DNA from: Elymus sibiricus
Taxonomy: Eukaryota > Streptophyta > Magnoliopsida > Poales > Poaceae
Direction: 5' to 3'
Assembly (NCBI GenBank): GCA_039707655.1
Contig: CM077665.1
Span: forward strand, 308,326,486-308,390,485
Length of the DNA stretch: 64,000 bases
Shown here: positions 11,310 through 24,547 of the stretch, piece after piece
How the letters are laid out: the number at the start of each line of letters is the position of its first letter
How positions within the stretch are numbered: position 1 is the first letter of the stretch
Notes under the pieces: model-generated
What the model was told of the DNA's origin: nothing
Seen by the model: only the letters and a program-made list of their open reading frames with translations
Database searches by the model: none
Program-made: the position numbers and the translations under genes

Positions 11310-13301
11310 ATCCCCAAGCTTAATTCCTGCTCGTCCTCGAGTAGGTAAATGATAAAAACAGAATTTTTGATGTGGAATGCTACCTAACATATTTATCCAT
11401 GTAATTTTTCTTTATTGTGGCATGAATGTTCAGATACATAAGATTCAAAACAAAAGTTTAATATTGACATAAAAACAATAATACTTCAAGCATAGTAACA
11501 AGGCAATTATGTCTTCTCAAAATAACATGGCCAAAGAAAGCTTATCCCTACAAAATCATATAGTCTGGTTATGCTCCATCTTCATCACACAAAATATTCA
11601 AATCATGCACAACCCCGATGACAAGCCAAGCAATTGTTTCATACTTTTGATGTTCTCAAACTTTTTCAATTTTCACACAATACATGAGCGTGAGCCATGG
11701 ACATAGCACTATAGGTGGAATAGAATATGGTGGTTGTGGAGAAGACAAAAAAGAAGGAGATAGTCTAACATCAACTAGGCGTATCAACGGGCTATGGAGA
11801 TGCCCATCAATAGATATCAATGTGAGTGAGTAGGGATTGCCATGCAACGGATGCACTAGAGCTATAAGTGTATGAAAGCTCAAAAAGAAACTAAGTGGGT
11901 GTGCATCCAACTTGCTTGCTCATGAAGACCTAGGGCAATTTGAGGAAGCCCATCATTGGAATATACAAGCCAAGTTCTATAATGAAAAATTCCCACTAGT
12001 ATACGAAAGTGACTACATAGGAGACTCTCTATCATGAAGATCATGGTGCTACTTTGAAGCACAAGTGTGGAAAAAGGATAGTAACATTGCCCCTTCTCTT
12101 TTTCTCTCATTTTTTTTGTTTGGCTTCTTTGTCCTCTTTTTTTGTTGGCTTCTTTGGCCTCTTTTTTTCCTCACATGGGACAATGCTCTAATAATGAAGA
12201 TCATCACACTTTTATTTACTTACAACTCAAGAATTACAACTCGATACTTAGAACAAAATATGACTCTATATGAATGCCTCCGGCGGTGTACCGGGATGTG
12301 TAATGACTCAAGAGTGACATGTATGAAAGAATTATGAAAGGTGGCTTTGCCACAAATACGATGTCAACTACATGATCATGCAAAGCAATATGACAATGAT
12401 GGTGCGTGTCATAATAAAACGGAACGGTGGAAAGTTGCATGGCAATATATCTCAGAATGGCTATGGAAATGCCATAAATAGGTAGGTATGGTGGCTGTTT
12501 TGAGGAAGGTAATAGGTGGGTGTATGGCACCGGCGAAAGTTGCGCGGTACTAGAGAGGCTAGCAATGGTGGAAGGGTGAGAGTGCGTATAATCCATGGAC
12601 TCAACATTAGTCATAAAGAACTCACATACTTATTGCAAAAATCTATTAGTCATCAAAACAAAGTACTACGCGCATGCTCCTAGGGGGATAGATTGGTAGG
12701 AAAAGACCATCGCTCGTCCCCGACCGCCACTCATAAGGAAGACAATCCATAAATAAATCATGCTCCAACTTCGTTACATAACGGTTCACCATACGTGCAT
12801 GCTACGGGAATCAGAAACCTTAACAGAAGTATTTCTCCAATTCACAATTACTCACTAGCATGACTCTAATATTACCATCTTTATATCTCAAAACATTCAT
12901 AAGGAATTAAACTTCTCATAGTATTCAATGCACTTTATATGAAAGTTTTTATTATATCCCTCTTGGATGTCTATCATATTAGGACTAAATTCATAACCAA
13001 AGCGAATTACCACGCTGTTTAGAGACTCTCAAAATAATATAAGTGAAGCATGAGAGTTCAATAATTTCTACAAAAAAAATAAAACCACCGCCGTGCTCTA
13101 AAAAGATATAAGTGAAGCACTAGAGCAAAATTGCCTAGCTCAAAAGATATAAGTGAAGCACATAGAGTATTCTAATAAATCACGATTCATGTGTGTCCCT
13201 CACAAAAGGTGTGTACAGCAAGGATGATTGTGGCAAACCAAAAAGTAAAGACTCATATCACACAAGACGCTCCAAGCAAAACACATATCATGTGGTGAAT
13301 A
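11310..13301 (-). other. 3' internal non-coding region of element Z
   Basis: No gene is seen. The sequence is the reverse complement of Y's 3' internal region (about 37450-39465), including the phrase around 12234-12614 that reads as a similar open frame in both. It ends at the Angela solo LTR and resumes at 15145. Confidence 0.75.
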
Positions 13302-15144
13302 TGTTGGAAATATGCCCTAGAGGCAATAATAATTTGGTTATTATTATATTTCCTTGTTCATGATAATCGTTTATTATCCATGCTATAATTGTATTGATTG
13401 GAAACTCAAATACATGTGTGGGTACATAGACTACACTGTGTCCCTAGTAAGCCTCTAGTTAACTAGCTCGTTGATCAAAAGATGGTGAAGGTTTCCTAGC
13501 CATGGACATGAGATGTCATTTGATAATGGGATCACATCATTAGGAGAATGATGTGATGGACAAGACCCAAACTATAAATGTAGCATATGATCGTGTCAGT
13601 TTATTGCTATTGTTTTCTGCATGTCAAGTATCTGCTCCTATGACCATGAGATCATGCAACTCACTGACACCGGAGGAATACCTTGTGTGTATCAAACGTC
13701 ACAACGTAACTGGGTGACTATAAAGATGCTCTACAGGTATCTCCGAGGGTGTCTGTTGGGTTGGCATGGATCAAGACTGGGATTTGTTACTCCGTGTGAC
13801 GGAGAGGTATCTCAGGGCCCACTCGGTAATACAACATCACAATGAGCCTTGCAAGCAAAGTGACTAAAGAGTTAGCCACAGGATCTTGTATTACGGAACG
13901 AGTAAAGAGACTTGCCGGTAACGAGATTGAACTAGGTATAGAGATACCGACGATCGAATCTCGGGCAAGTAACATACCGAAGAACAAAGGGAACAGTATA
14001 CAGGATTAACTGAATCCTTGACATAGAGGTTCAACCGATGAAGATCTTCGTAGAATATGTAGGAACCAATATGGGCATCCAGGTCCCGCTATTGGTTATT
14101 GGCCGTAGAGGTGTCTCGGTCATGTCTACATAGTTCTCGAACCCGCAGGGTCTACACACTTAACGTTTGGTGACGATTAGTATAGTTGAGTTATTGTGTT
14201 GGTGACCGAAGGTTGTTCGGAGTCCCGGATAAGATCCCGGACATGACAAGGATCTCTGGAAGAGTCCGGAGGTAAAGTTTGATATATGTGATAATAGTGT
14301 TTTGATCTCCGGAAGGGTTTCAGAATTCACCGGAAGGGGTTCCGGATGTTTACCGAAGTGTTCGGGTGCAGCAACACTTTATATGAGCCAAAGGGGTAAA
14401 GCCCACGAGGTATTGGAAAGTGCAAAAGGAAGTTTTGTTGCTGCCTTAAGCGGTACTACCGCTGGTAAGGCAGTACTACCGCGTAAGCGGTACTACCACT
14501 TGTATGAAGCGGTACTACCGCTCAAGCGGTTATACCGCTCGTGAGCGGTACTACCGCTTGTACGCGGTACTGCTGGAATCCGAGTTGGACTCTTTCCGTG
14601 CGGGCCAAACCGACCTTGTACGGGCAAAACCGACCTTGTGGAGGTTTTCTCTCCAAGTTTAGACCCCAGGGCTCAACATATAAATAGAGGGGCAGGGCTA
14701 GCACACGGGACATATCAAGATTTCCCAAGCCATGTGCCGGCAACCCTAACCCTCTAGTTCCTCCCGTCATAATCTCCGTAGTGCTTGGCGAAGCTCTGCA
14801 GAGATTGTTCCTCACCACCATCACCACGCCGTCGTGCTGTCGGAACTCATCCACTACTTCACCATCGCTCGCTGGATCGAGGAGGTGAAGGCGTCATCAA
14901 GCCGTACGTGTGTTGAACGCGGAGGTGCCGTCCGTTCGGCGCTAGATCGTGTTTGGATCGAGGGACGACTTGCGATTTGGATCGCGGAGACGTTCGACTA
15001 CATCAACCGCGTTTCTTAACGCTTCCGCTTAGCGATCTACAAGGGTATGTAGATTCACTCTCCCTCTCGTAGATGCTCATCACCATGGATAGATCTTGTG
15101 TGTGCGTAGGAAAATTTTTGTTTCCCATGCAACGTTCCCCTACA
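13302..15144 (+). mobile_element. Angela/BARE-1-type Copia solo LTR, TSD GAATA
   Basis: It begins TGTTGGAAATATGCCCTAGA and ends CAACGTTCCCCTACA, the LTR ends of the Angela/WIS/BARE-1 group. The 5-bp sequence GAATA lies directly on both sides (13297-13301 and 15145-15149), so this is a solo LTR left by intra-element recombination. It is 1843 bases. It carries an array of near-palindromes of the form AGCGGTACTACCGCT at about 14450-14575. Short open frames inside it are not genes. Confidence 0.92.
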
Positions 15145-15149
15145 GAATA

Positions 15150-15930
15150 AAAATATAGCCTCAAGTAAAGTTACCGATAGACGAAGACGAAAGAGGGGAT
15201 GCCATTCGGGGCATCCCCAAGCTTAGGCTCTTGGTTGTCCTTGAATATTACCTTGGGGTGCTTTGGGCATCCCCAATCTTAGGCTCTTGCCCCTCCTTAT
15301 TCCATAGTCCATCAAATCCTTACCCAAAACTTGAAAACTTCACAACACAAAACTCAACAGAAAATCTTATGAGATCCGTTAGTATAAGAAAATAAATCAC
15401 CACTTTTGGTACTGTTGTGAACTCACTCTTTATTTATATTGGTGTAATATCTACTATATTCCAACTTTTCCATGGTTCATACCCCCCGATACTACCCATA
15501 GATTCATCAAAATAAGCAAACAACACATAGAAAACAGAATCTGTCAAAAACAGAACAATCTGTAGTAATCTGGATTTTTCGAATAGTTCTGTGACTCCAA
15601 AAATTCTGAAACATTAAAAAAACAGATGCAATTTGTATATCAATCTTGTGTAAAAAAACAGATGCAATTTGTATATCAATTCTATGATTTTTAAAAATTC
15701 TGGGACTGGGCGCAAAAGTTTCTGTTTTTCAGCAAGATCAAATCAACTATCACCGTAAGCTATCCCAAAGGTCTTACTTGGCACAAACACTAATTAAAAC
15801 ACAAAAACACATCTAAACAGAGGCTAGATGAATTATTTATTCAAAAACCGAAAGGAAAAATATTGGGTTGTCTCCCAACAAGCGCTTTTCTTTGAAGCCT
15901 TTTAGCTAGGCAAAGATAACTTCGATGATG
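15150..15930 (-). other. Z internal non-coding region resumed after solo LTR
   Basis: No gene is seen. It continues element Z and matches Y near 36670-37440 in reverse. It contains the hairpin-forming segment GGGGATGCC-N-GGCATCCCC (about 15194-15216) and further AAGCTTGGGGATGC-like motifs. Confidence 0.7.
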
Positions 15931-15931
15931 C

Positions 15932-16803
15932 TCACATGAAAGACAAGAATTGAGTCACAATTCTTTGTGGGATAAGTTCATTTTTATCATTAGGAACAAC
16001 AGTAATGCCTCCTTTCTTAGGAACGCAATGGATAGGACTTACCCATCTACTATCAGCTATAGGATAAATTATACCTACTTCCATAGGCTTTAATATTTTA
16101 GTTCTTACCACTTCCTTCATCTTAGGATTCAATCGTCGCTGATGATCAACAACTAGTTTAGCATCAGGCTCCATATTAATCTTGTGCTGACAGAGAATGG
16201 GACTAATGCCCTTAAGATCATCAAGAGTATATCCAATAGCAGCTCGGTGCTTCCTCAGATTTTTTAATAGTCTTTTATCTTCATGCTCTATAAGGTTAGC
16301 ACTAATAATAACAGGATATATCTTCTTTTCATCAAGACAAGCATATTTGAAAGTATCAGGTAATTGTTTCAATTCAAACACAGGATCACCCTTAGGTGGA
16401 GGAGGACCTCCTAGAGTTTCAATAGGCAAATTATGTTTGAGAATAGGTTGTTGTTCAAAGAACATCCTATCTATTTCATTTCTTTCATGCAGGTGCATAT
16501 CATTTTCATGGTCGAGCAAATATTGTTCTAGTGGATCAGTAGGAGGTACGGCAATAGAAGCAAGACCAACTATTTCATCCTTACTAGGCAATTCTTTATC
16601 ATGGGGTTGCCTACGAAACTTAGATAAATTGAACTCATGAGACACATCACCAAAGTTGACACTCACAGTATCTTTCTTGCAATCTATCTTAGCATTAACA
16701 GTGTTCAAGAAAGGTCTACCAAATATAATGGGACAAAAATCATCTTGTGGAGAACCAAGAACAAGAAAATCGATAGGGTATTTTATTTTTCCACACAAGA
16801 ATT
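15932..16803 (-). pseudogene. Z pol fragment: end of protease region and start of reverse transcriptase
   Basis: The minus-strand frame reads CGKIKYPIDFLVLGSPQDDF, IIFGRPFLNT (protease C-terminal flank), a variable linker, then RRLNPKMKEVV, GIIYPIADSRWVSPIHCVPK and IPQRIVT, the beginning of a Gypsy reverse transcriptase. Right after IPQRIVT it runs into QFLSFM and a stop, matching the end of Y's second ORF rather than the catalytic YxDD core. The RT core, RNase H and integrase are therefore deleted. Its upstream half lies beyond element W, at 24132-24524. Confidence 0.8.
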
Positions 16804-18474
16804 TGATGTCTACTACGCAACTTTATTCTTGTAGACTCGTGTTGGGCCTCCAAGCGCAGAGTTTTGTAGGGCAGTAGCAATTTTCCCTCAAGTGGATGAC
16901 CTAAATTTATCAATCCGTGGGAGGCGTAGGATGAAGATGGTCTCTCTCAAACAACCCTACAACCAAATAATAAAAAGTCTCTTGTGTCCCCAACACACCA
17001 AATACAATGGTAAATTGTATAGGTGCACTAGTTCGGCGAAGAGATGGTGATACAAGTGTAGTAATGATAGTAGATATTGATTTTTGTAATAGGGACAATA
17101 AAAAACAGCAACGTAGCAAGTAAAAAAAGTGAGCACAATCGGTATTGCAATGCTTGAAAATGAGGCCTAGGGTCCGTACTTTCGCTAGTGCAATCTCTCA
17201 ACAATGCTAATATAATTGGATCATATAACCATCCCTCAACGTGCGATGAAGAATCACTCCAAGCTTCTTATCTAGCGGAGAACATAAGAAGAAATGGTTT
17301 GTAGGGTACGAAACCACCTCAAAGTTATCCTTTCCGATTGATCTATCCAAGAGTTCATACTAAAATAACACCAAGTTACCCGTTCCGATCGATCTATCCA
17401 AGAGTCCGTACTAAAATAACACCATATGATACACATCAACCAACTCTAATGTAACCTAGATACTCCAATGTTACTGCGAGTATCCGTGAGTTGATTATAC
17501 GATATGCATCAAACAATTTCAAATTCATAATACTCAATCCAACACAAAGAACCTCAAAGAGTGCCCCAAGATTTCTACTAGAGAAACAAAGACGAGAACG
17601 TGCATCAACCCCTATGCATAGATTACCCCAATGTCACCTTGGGAATCCGCGAGCTGAGTGCCAAAACACACATCAAGTGAATCAATATGATACCCCATTG
17701 TCATGACGGGTATTCATAGCAAGACATACATCAAGTGTGCTCAAATCCATAAAAGTATTCAATCCGATAAGAACGAAATCTCAAAGGGAAAACTCAATTC
17801 ATCAGAACAAGATAGAGAGGTAGAGAACACCATATGATCAACTATATTAACAAAGCTCGTGATACATCAAGATCGTGCCAACTCAAGAACACTAGAGAGA
17901 GAGAGAGAGATTAAACACATAGCTACTAGTACAAACCCTCAGCCCCGAGGGTGGACTACACCCTCCTCATCATGGTGGCCGCCGGGATGATGAAGATGGT
18001 CACCGGTGATGATTTCCCCCTCCGACAGGGTGCCGAAACAGGGTCTAGATTGGTTTTTCGTGGCTACAGATGCTTGCAGCGGCGGAACTTATGATCTAGG
18101 AATATTTTGGGGGGTTTCTATATTTATAGGATTTTTCAGTGTTGAATCACGCGAAGATGGGCCTCAGGGGGCCCACCACCCACCAGGGCGCACCAGGGGG
18201 GCTGGCGTGCCCTGGTGTCTTGTGGGTAGCCGGGGGCCCCCCTCTGGTGGTTCTTTGCTCCATTATTTCTCTTTTCTTCCAAAAAAAATCATCAAAAAGT
18301 TTTGTTGCATTTGGAGAACTTCTATTTCTGCACAAAAAAACAACACCACGGTAGTTCTGCTGAAAACATTGTCAGTCCGGGTTAGTTCCATTCAAATCAT
18401 ACCAAAACCATATAAAATTGTTGTAAACATGGCATGAATACTTCATAAATTACAGATAAGTTGGATACGTATCA
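16804..18474 (-). repeat. 3' LTR of element W
   Basis: On the minus strand it begins TGATACGTATCCAAC and ends GTAGTAGACATCA. A TATA-like TATAAATATAG lies near 18119. R-U5 contains a (GA)n run at 17893-17910. The internal side (18475) starts with a degenerate polypurine motif, AAGCATGGGGATGC. Confidence 0.85.
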
Positions 18475-21400
18475 GCATCCCCATGCTTAATTCCTACTCG
18501 TCCTCGAGTAGGTAAATGATAAAAGAAATAATTTATGAAGTGTGAATGCTAGCAAAGTGCATAAGTTTGATCAATGATAATTTCAGTCACTTTTCCTAGC
18601 ATCATAACAGCAGCTCTTTCTCATAAAACTCATCATGATAAAGTAGCAATAAATTCACATGCTATGGTTCAAACAATGCCTTCTCTTGAAACTTAAAAAC
18701 CTATGTTCTTAGTCGCCAAACAATTGCAATTCAACTTATTCAACAAAGTCTAAGTAAGAGCTCCACATACTCAATCATCATATAGTCTTCCATGATTGCT
18801 AGTACTAAAAGCATATTTTTAGAACAAATGGCATCCATCCAACAAAGAGAAAGATAGGGGCTTAATGTTTCGCCTCCCAACTCATTTATCATATAGATAA
18901 TTGTCAAGAATAATAATTCATGATCAAATATATTTGATTGGTCATATGTGCCTAGATCTTTCCCCACCAAATGATGATTGCCAACTAGAGAATAATTGAC
19001 GTTGAAATGAGAATGCATACTATTGACTCTTGCATAAAAGTAAATACTGAAAAGTAAAAGATAGACCCTTCGCAGAGGGATGCAGAGGTTGTCATGCGCT
19101 TTTATTTTTTGGATGCACAATCTCTTAACATAAAGGAACATCACGTTATATTGCGCCTTATGATAGCAACCTTTATTATGCAGTCCATCGCTTTTATTAC
19201 TTTGCCATCACAAGTTTGTACAACGCTTATTTTCTCTTACAATAAAATATCAAACATATTTAGGAGCAATTTTTATTACTTTATGCACCGATGACAACTT
19301 TTTTTTTGAGGGAATGCACCGATGACAACTTACTTGAAGGATCTTACCCCATCCATAGGTAGGTATGGTGGAAACTCATGGCAAGAAACTGGGTTTAAGG
19401 GTTTTTGGATGCACAAGTAGTATCTCTGCTTAGTACGAATTTTTGGCTAGCAAAAGATCCTAAGCAAACACCACATCTCGGAGGATCCATAACAATATAA
19501 CTTCTATGCAAATGTACACAACCATAACTCATTACGTTGTCTTCCTTGTCCAACGTCAACTAATTTGCTCAAGTTTGGAAATAATTAATGGGTATTCACA
19601 ATCATAGAAGATGTCCAAAATAATATATTTGTATGTGAAAGTTCTCTTCCTTATACTAATCATTCATGAATTGCTTGTGTGACCAATATTGTGATTGTCA
19701 AGCTTCAATAGATTTCACTTTCTAAACCCAATGTGAAGCTACTACTAGGCATGATATGGACATATAATTTCAACTTCATGATATTCAATTCATTCAACAA
19801 TTTACTCATAGGATATAAGGGAAGCACAATTGTAAATGACAAACTACTCCAAAAAGATATATGTGAAGATCAAGTGAGTAGTTAAGTAAAAGGCTAGCTA
19901 ATTGAGGACTCTATCTCATTTAAAAACTTTCAGATCTAAGTATTTTATTAAAACAGCAAGCTAAACAAAACAAAATGACATTCCAAGAATAGCACACATC
20001 ATGTGAAGAAGCAAAAACTTAGGCTCAACTGAGGCTAGTCGATAATTGTTGATGAAGAAAGGTGGGATGCCTACCGGGGCATCCCCAAGCTTAGATGCTT
20101 GAGACTTCTTAAAATATTAATTTGGGATGCCTTGGGCATCTCCAAGCTTGAGCTCTTGTGTCTTCATTCCTCTCATATCACGGTTTTCCTAAATCTCAAA
20201 AACTTCATCCACACAAAACTCAACAAGAACTCGTGAGATGAGTTAGTATAAATCAATGCAAAAACCTTATCATTCTCTACTGTAGCAAATCACAAAAATT
20301 ATTATGTAACATTGCATACTAAATGCCTCTTCATATTTAATACTCCTATCCTCAAATAGAATCATTAAATAGGCAAACATATGAAAACAATGCAAACATA
20401 ACAGCAATCTGCCAAAACAGGATAGTCTGTAAAGAATCCAAGAAGATCCATACTTATTTAACTCAAAAATTCTGAAAATTTACCACATTGTATAAAATTA
20501 ATCATAGCTTATTGTGCAAAAAAATCAACATTTTATCACATTCTGACTTTTCTCAAGAATTCACGCACTAGCGTGCAACTTTCTGTTTTCAAACAGCCAC
20601 ATATAGACTTGCAACATAAGCATGGCAAAGGCTATACTTGACATTTTTATTGAAGTAAAAGATACAAAACATTATTCTAAATAACAGAAAGCAAGTCCTA
20701 ACAAAATAAAATGATGCTCCAAGCAAAACTCATATCATGTGACGAATGAAAATATAGCTCCAAGTAAGGTTACCGATAATGTTGGAGACGAAAGAGGGGA
20801 TGCCTTCCGGGGCATCTGCAAGCTTAGTTGCTTGGATCTTACTTTAATATTACCTTTGTGGTGCCTTGGGTATCCCCAAGCTTAGGGTCTTATCACTCAT
20901 TATTCTCCTCATATCGATATCTCACCCAAAACTTGAAAACTTCAATCACACAAAACTTAACGGAACTTCGTGAGATAGGTTAGTATGATAAAGACAAATC
21001 ATTCACTTTGGTACTGTAAAAGACAAGATTCATAGTTGTTCTCACACAATTCCTACTGTACCTTATCATTTCAACAATTTATATCACTTAATATAATCTA
21101 TGGAAACACTAAAACAAACAAACTATGCATTGAAAACAGAATCTGTCAAAAACAAAATAGTCTGTAATGATTTGAACATTGACCATAATTCTGTTACTCA
21201 AAAACTTCTGAAAATAGGAAAACGTAGGTAATTTGTATATCAATCATCTGTAAAAAATTCAGAATTTTTCGATGCTCCAGTGATTTTTAACGATTCTGAT
21301 ACTGCGCGCAAAAGTTTCTGTTTTTGCACAGAATCAAGTCAACTATCATCCACACTATCCCAAAGGCTTTACTTGGTACTTTATTGAAACAAAAGCTATA

Positions 21401-21680
21401 AAACATGATTACTACAGTATCTTAATCATGTGAACACACAAAAACATTAGGGGTAAATGTTGGGTTGTCTCCCAACAAGCGCTTTTCTTTAATGCCTTTC
21501 TAGCTAGGCATGATGATTTCAATGATGCTCACATAAAAGATACGAAATGAAACATTACAGGAGCATCATGAAGCATATGACCAGCACATTTAAGCCTAAC
21601 ACACTTCCTATGCATAGGGTTTTGTGATCAAATAATTTATGGGAATAAGAATCATCTAGCATAGGAAGACAAAACAAGCA
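18475..21680 (-). other. 3' internal non-coding region of element W
   Basis: No convincing gene. The 134-codon frame at 18740-19144 has no recognisable features. The part 20040-21400 contains two similar segments of about 700 bases, each carrying a GGGATGCC...GGCATCC hairpin followed by CAAGCTTAG. The first begins near 20045 and the second near 20770. A single such segment is present in Y and in Z. Confidence 0.65.
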
Positions 21681-22382
21681 TTACTTCAAAACTTTCAACA
21701 CATAGAGAGGAAACTTGAGATTATTAAGATATGTAAAAGCATATATTCCTCTCTCATAATAATTTTCAGTAGCATCATGAATGAATTCAACAATATAACT
21801 ATCACACAAAGCATTCTTTTCATGATCTACATGCATAAAAAATTTATTACTCTCCACATAAGCAAATTTCTTCTCATTCATAAGAGTAGTGGGAGGAAAC
21901 TTAATAAAATAACTATCATGAGATACTTGGTGGACATAATCAAATTGAACATTAAAATCATGATGACAAGTTTCATGGTTATCATTACTCTTTATAGCAT
22001 ACATGTCATCACCATAGTCATCATAAATAGGAGGCATGCTATCATCATAATAAATCTTCTCATCAAAACTTGGGGGACTAAAAATATCATCTTCATCAAA
22101 CATAGCATCCCCAAGCTTATGGCTTTGCATATCATTAGCATCATGGATATTCAAAGAATTCATACCAACAACATTGTAATCATGCTCATCATTCAAAGAT
22201 TTTTTGTCAAACATTTTATAGAATTCTTCTTCTATCAATTGAGCACAATTTTCCTTTCCATCATTTTCACGAAAGACATTATAAAGATGAATAATATGAT
22301 GCAACCTCAATTCCATTTTTTTCTTTGTAGTTTTCTTTTTATAAACCAAACTAATGATAAAATAAGAAACTATAAGATTCAA
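21681..22382 (-). CDS. Retroelement-encoded protein of W, function unknown
   Basis: A 233-codon frame whose likely Met lies at MELRLHHIIHLYNVF. It is homologous to the two ORFs of element Y: the N-terminal MELRL..NVF.ENDGKENCAQ part matches Y's first ORF, and SHKLGDAMFDE...SYIVEFIHDATENYYE matches Y's second. In W the middle, including the zinc-knuckle region found in Y, is missing, so this is an internally deleted fusion of the two. It lies about 40 bases inside the primer site, in the gag position. Acidic, Asp/Tyr/Asn-rich. No protease, RT or integrase motifs. The role is unknown; possibly a gag-like or accessory protein. Confidence 0.6.
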   Translation of the reverse strand: MNLIVSYFIISLVYKKKTTKKKMELRLHHIIHLYNVFRENDGKENCAQLIEEEFYKMFDKKSLNDEHDYNVVGMNSLNIHDANDMQSHKLGDAMFDEDDIFSPPSFDEKIYYDDSMPPIYDDYGDDMYAIKSNDNHETCHHDFNVQFDYVHQVSHDSYFIKFPPTTLMNEKKFAYVESNKFFMHVDHEKNALCDSYIVEFIHDATENYYERGIYAFTYLNNLKFPLYVLKVLK

Positions 22383-22419
22383 TTACAAGATCTAAAGATA
22401 TACCTTCAAGCACTCACCT

Positions 22420-22436
22420 CCCCGGCAACGGCACCA
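22420..22436 (-). other. Primer binding site of W (tRNA-Asp type)
   Basis: The minus strand reads TGGTGCCGTTGCCGGGG, which differs at one base from the complement of the plant tRNA-Asp(GUC) 3' end (TGGCGCCGTTGCCGGGG). It starts 10 bases from the LTR end. Confidence 0.8.
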
Positions 22437-22446
22437 GAAAAGAGCT

Positions 22447-23537
22447 TGATGTCTGCTACGCAACTTTATTTTTGTAGACTCGTGTTGGGCCTCCAATCGT
22501 AGAGTTTTGTAGGACAGTAGGAATTTTCCCTCAAATGGATGACCTAAGGTTTATCAATCTGTGGGAGGCGTAGGATGAAGATGGTCTCTCTCAAACAACC
22601 CCGCAACCAAATAATAAAAAGTCGCTTGTGTCCCCAACACACCAAATACAATGGTAATTAAATTGTATAGGTGCACTAGTTCGGCGAAGAGATGGTGATA
22701 CAAGTGTAATAATGATAGTAGATATTGATTTTTGTAATAGGAAAAATAAAAAACAGCAAGGTAGCAAGTAACAAATGTGAGCACAATCGGTATTGCAATG
22801 CTGAAAAATGAGGCCTAGGTCTGTACTTTCTCTAGTGCAATCTCTCAATAATGCTAATATAATTGGATCATATAACCATCCCTCAACGTGCGATGAAGAA
22901 TCACTCCATGGTTCTTATCTAGCGGAGAACATAAGAAGAAATTGTTTGTAGGGTACGAAACCACCTCAAGTTTATCCTTTCCGACCGATCTATCCAAGAG
23001 TTTGTACTAAAATAACACCAAGTTACCCTTTCCTATCGATCTATCCAAGAGTTTGTACTAAAATAACACCATATGATACACATCAACCAACTCTAATGTC
23101 ACCTAGATACTCTAATGTCACCGCCAGTATCCGTGAGTTGATTATACGATATGCATCAAACCATTTCAGATTCATAATACTCAATCCAACACAAAGAACC
23201 TCAAAGAGTGCCCCAAGATTTCTACCGGAGAAACAAAGATGAGAACGTGCATAAACCCCTATGCATAGATTACCCCAATGTCACCTCGGGAATCCACGAG
23301 TTGAGTGCCAAAACACGCATCAAGTGAATCAATATGATACCCCATTGTCACCACGGGTATTCATAGCAACACATACATCAAGTGTTCTCAAATCCATAAA
23401 AATATTCAATCTGATAAGAACGAAATCTCAAAGGGAAAACTCAATTCATCACAACAAGATAGAGAGGGAGAAAACACCATATGATCCAACTATATTAACA
23501 AGGCTCGCGATACATCAAGATCGTGCCAACTCAAGAA

Positions 23538-23571
<34 letters not shown>

Positions 23572-24131
23572 AACACATAGCTACTGGTACAAACCCTCAG
23601 CCCCGAGGGTGGACCACTCCCTCCTCATCATGGTCGCCACCGGGATGATGAAGATGGCCACACGTGATGATTTCCCCTTCGGCAGGGTGCCTGAACAGGG
23701 TCTAGATTGGTTTTTCGTGGCTACAGAGGCTTGCGGCAGCGAAACTTCTGATCTAGGGTTATTTTTGGGGGGGTTCTATATTTATAGGATTTTTCAGCGT
23801 TGGAATCACGTGAAGATGGGCCTCAGGTGGCCCAACACCCACCAGGGCGCACCAGGGGGGCTGGCGTGCCCTGGTGTCTTGTGGGCAGTAGGGGGCCCCC
23901 TCTGGTAGTTCTTTGCTCCATTATTTCTCTTTTCTTCCAAAAAAATCGTCAAAAAGTTTCGTTGCATTTGGAGAACTTTTATTTCTGCACAAAAAAACAA
24001 CATTGCGGTAGTTCTGCTGAAAACAGCGTCAGCCCGGGTTAGTTCCATTCAAATCATACCAAAACCATATAAAATAATTGTAAACATGGCATGAATACTT
24101 CATAAATTATAGATACATTGGAGACATATCA
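22447..24131 (-). repeat. 5' LTR of element W
   Basis: On the minus strand it begins TGATATGTCTCCAATGTATC and ends GCAGACATCA. It carries a TATAAATA box at 23778-23785 and a (GA)n run at about 23542-23569, longer than in the other LTR. Its R-U5 part, from the TATA box onward, matches that of element Y closely; its U3 does not. Confidence 0.87.
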
Positions 24132-24524
24132 GACTTCAACATCTTTAACAATCCCAAGTGGTGTGATAATATCTCTATTAGCAAGTTTAATAGTAACATC
24201 AATATCTTCTATTTCAGCAGGTGCAATGCCATTCATAATTTCTTGGTATAGAGTAAAAGGGATAGCACTGACGACACTAGCACCCATATCACATAAGCCG
24301 TGATAACAATGATCTCCTATTTTAACTGAGACAACGGGCATGCCAACAACGAGTTTATTCTTATCTTTAGTATCGGGTTTGGCAATTCTAGCAGCTTCAT
24401 CACAGAAGTAACTAACATGCCCATCAACATTATCAACCAAGAGATCTTTAACCATAGCAATACTAGGTTCTACTTTAATTTGTTCAAAGGGTCTAGGTGC
24501 TCTAATATTACTTTTGTTAACCAC
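24132..24524 (-). pseudogene. Z pol fragment: aspartic protease-like domain
   Basis: The minus-strand frame contains VVSVKIGDHCYHGLCDMGAS, the retroelement protease region in which the catalytic motif is normally D-x-G-A-S; here it is DMGAS, so the triad is kept. IPFTLYQEI and a TPLGIV.DVEV stretch follow. It continues directly into 16803-15932 once W is removed. Upstream it is separated from gag by stops near 24545. Confidence 0.8.
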
Positions 24525-24547
24525 GGTTGAAACTTTAGCATGTTCCT

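Larger units (their letters stand above)
16804..24131 (-). mobile_element. Complete non-autonomous Gypsy LTR retrotransposon W
   Basis: Two full LTRs (16804-18474 and 22447-24131), a tRNA-Asp-type primer site next to the 5' LTR and a polypurine motif next to the 3' LTR define a 7.3-kb minus-strand element. Flanks are GAATT (16799-16803) and GACTT (24132-24136), a target duplication with one later change. Removing W and one flank copy leaves the host pol frame of element Z uninterrupted, which confirms the boundaries. Its only long ORF encodes no polymerase. Its LTRs are visibly diverged, more than those of Y. Confidence 0.88.
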
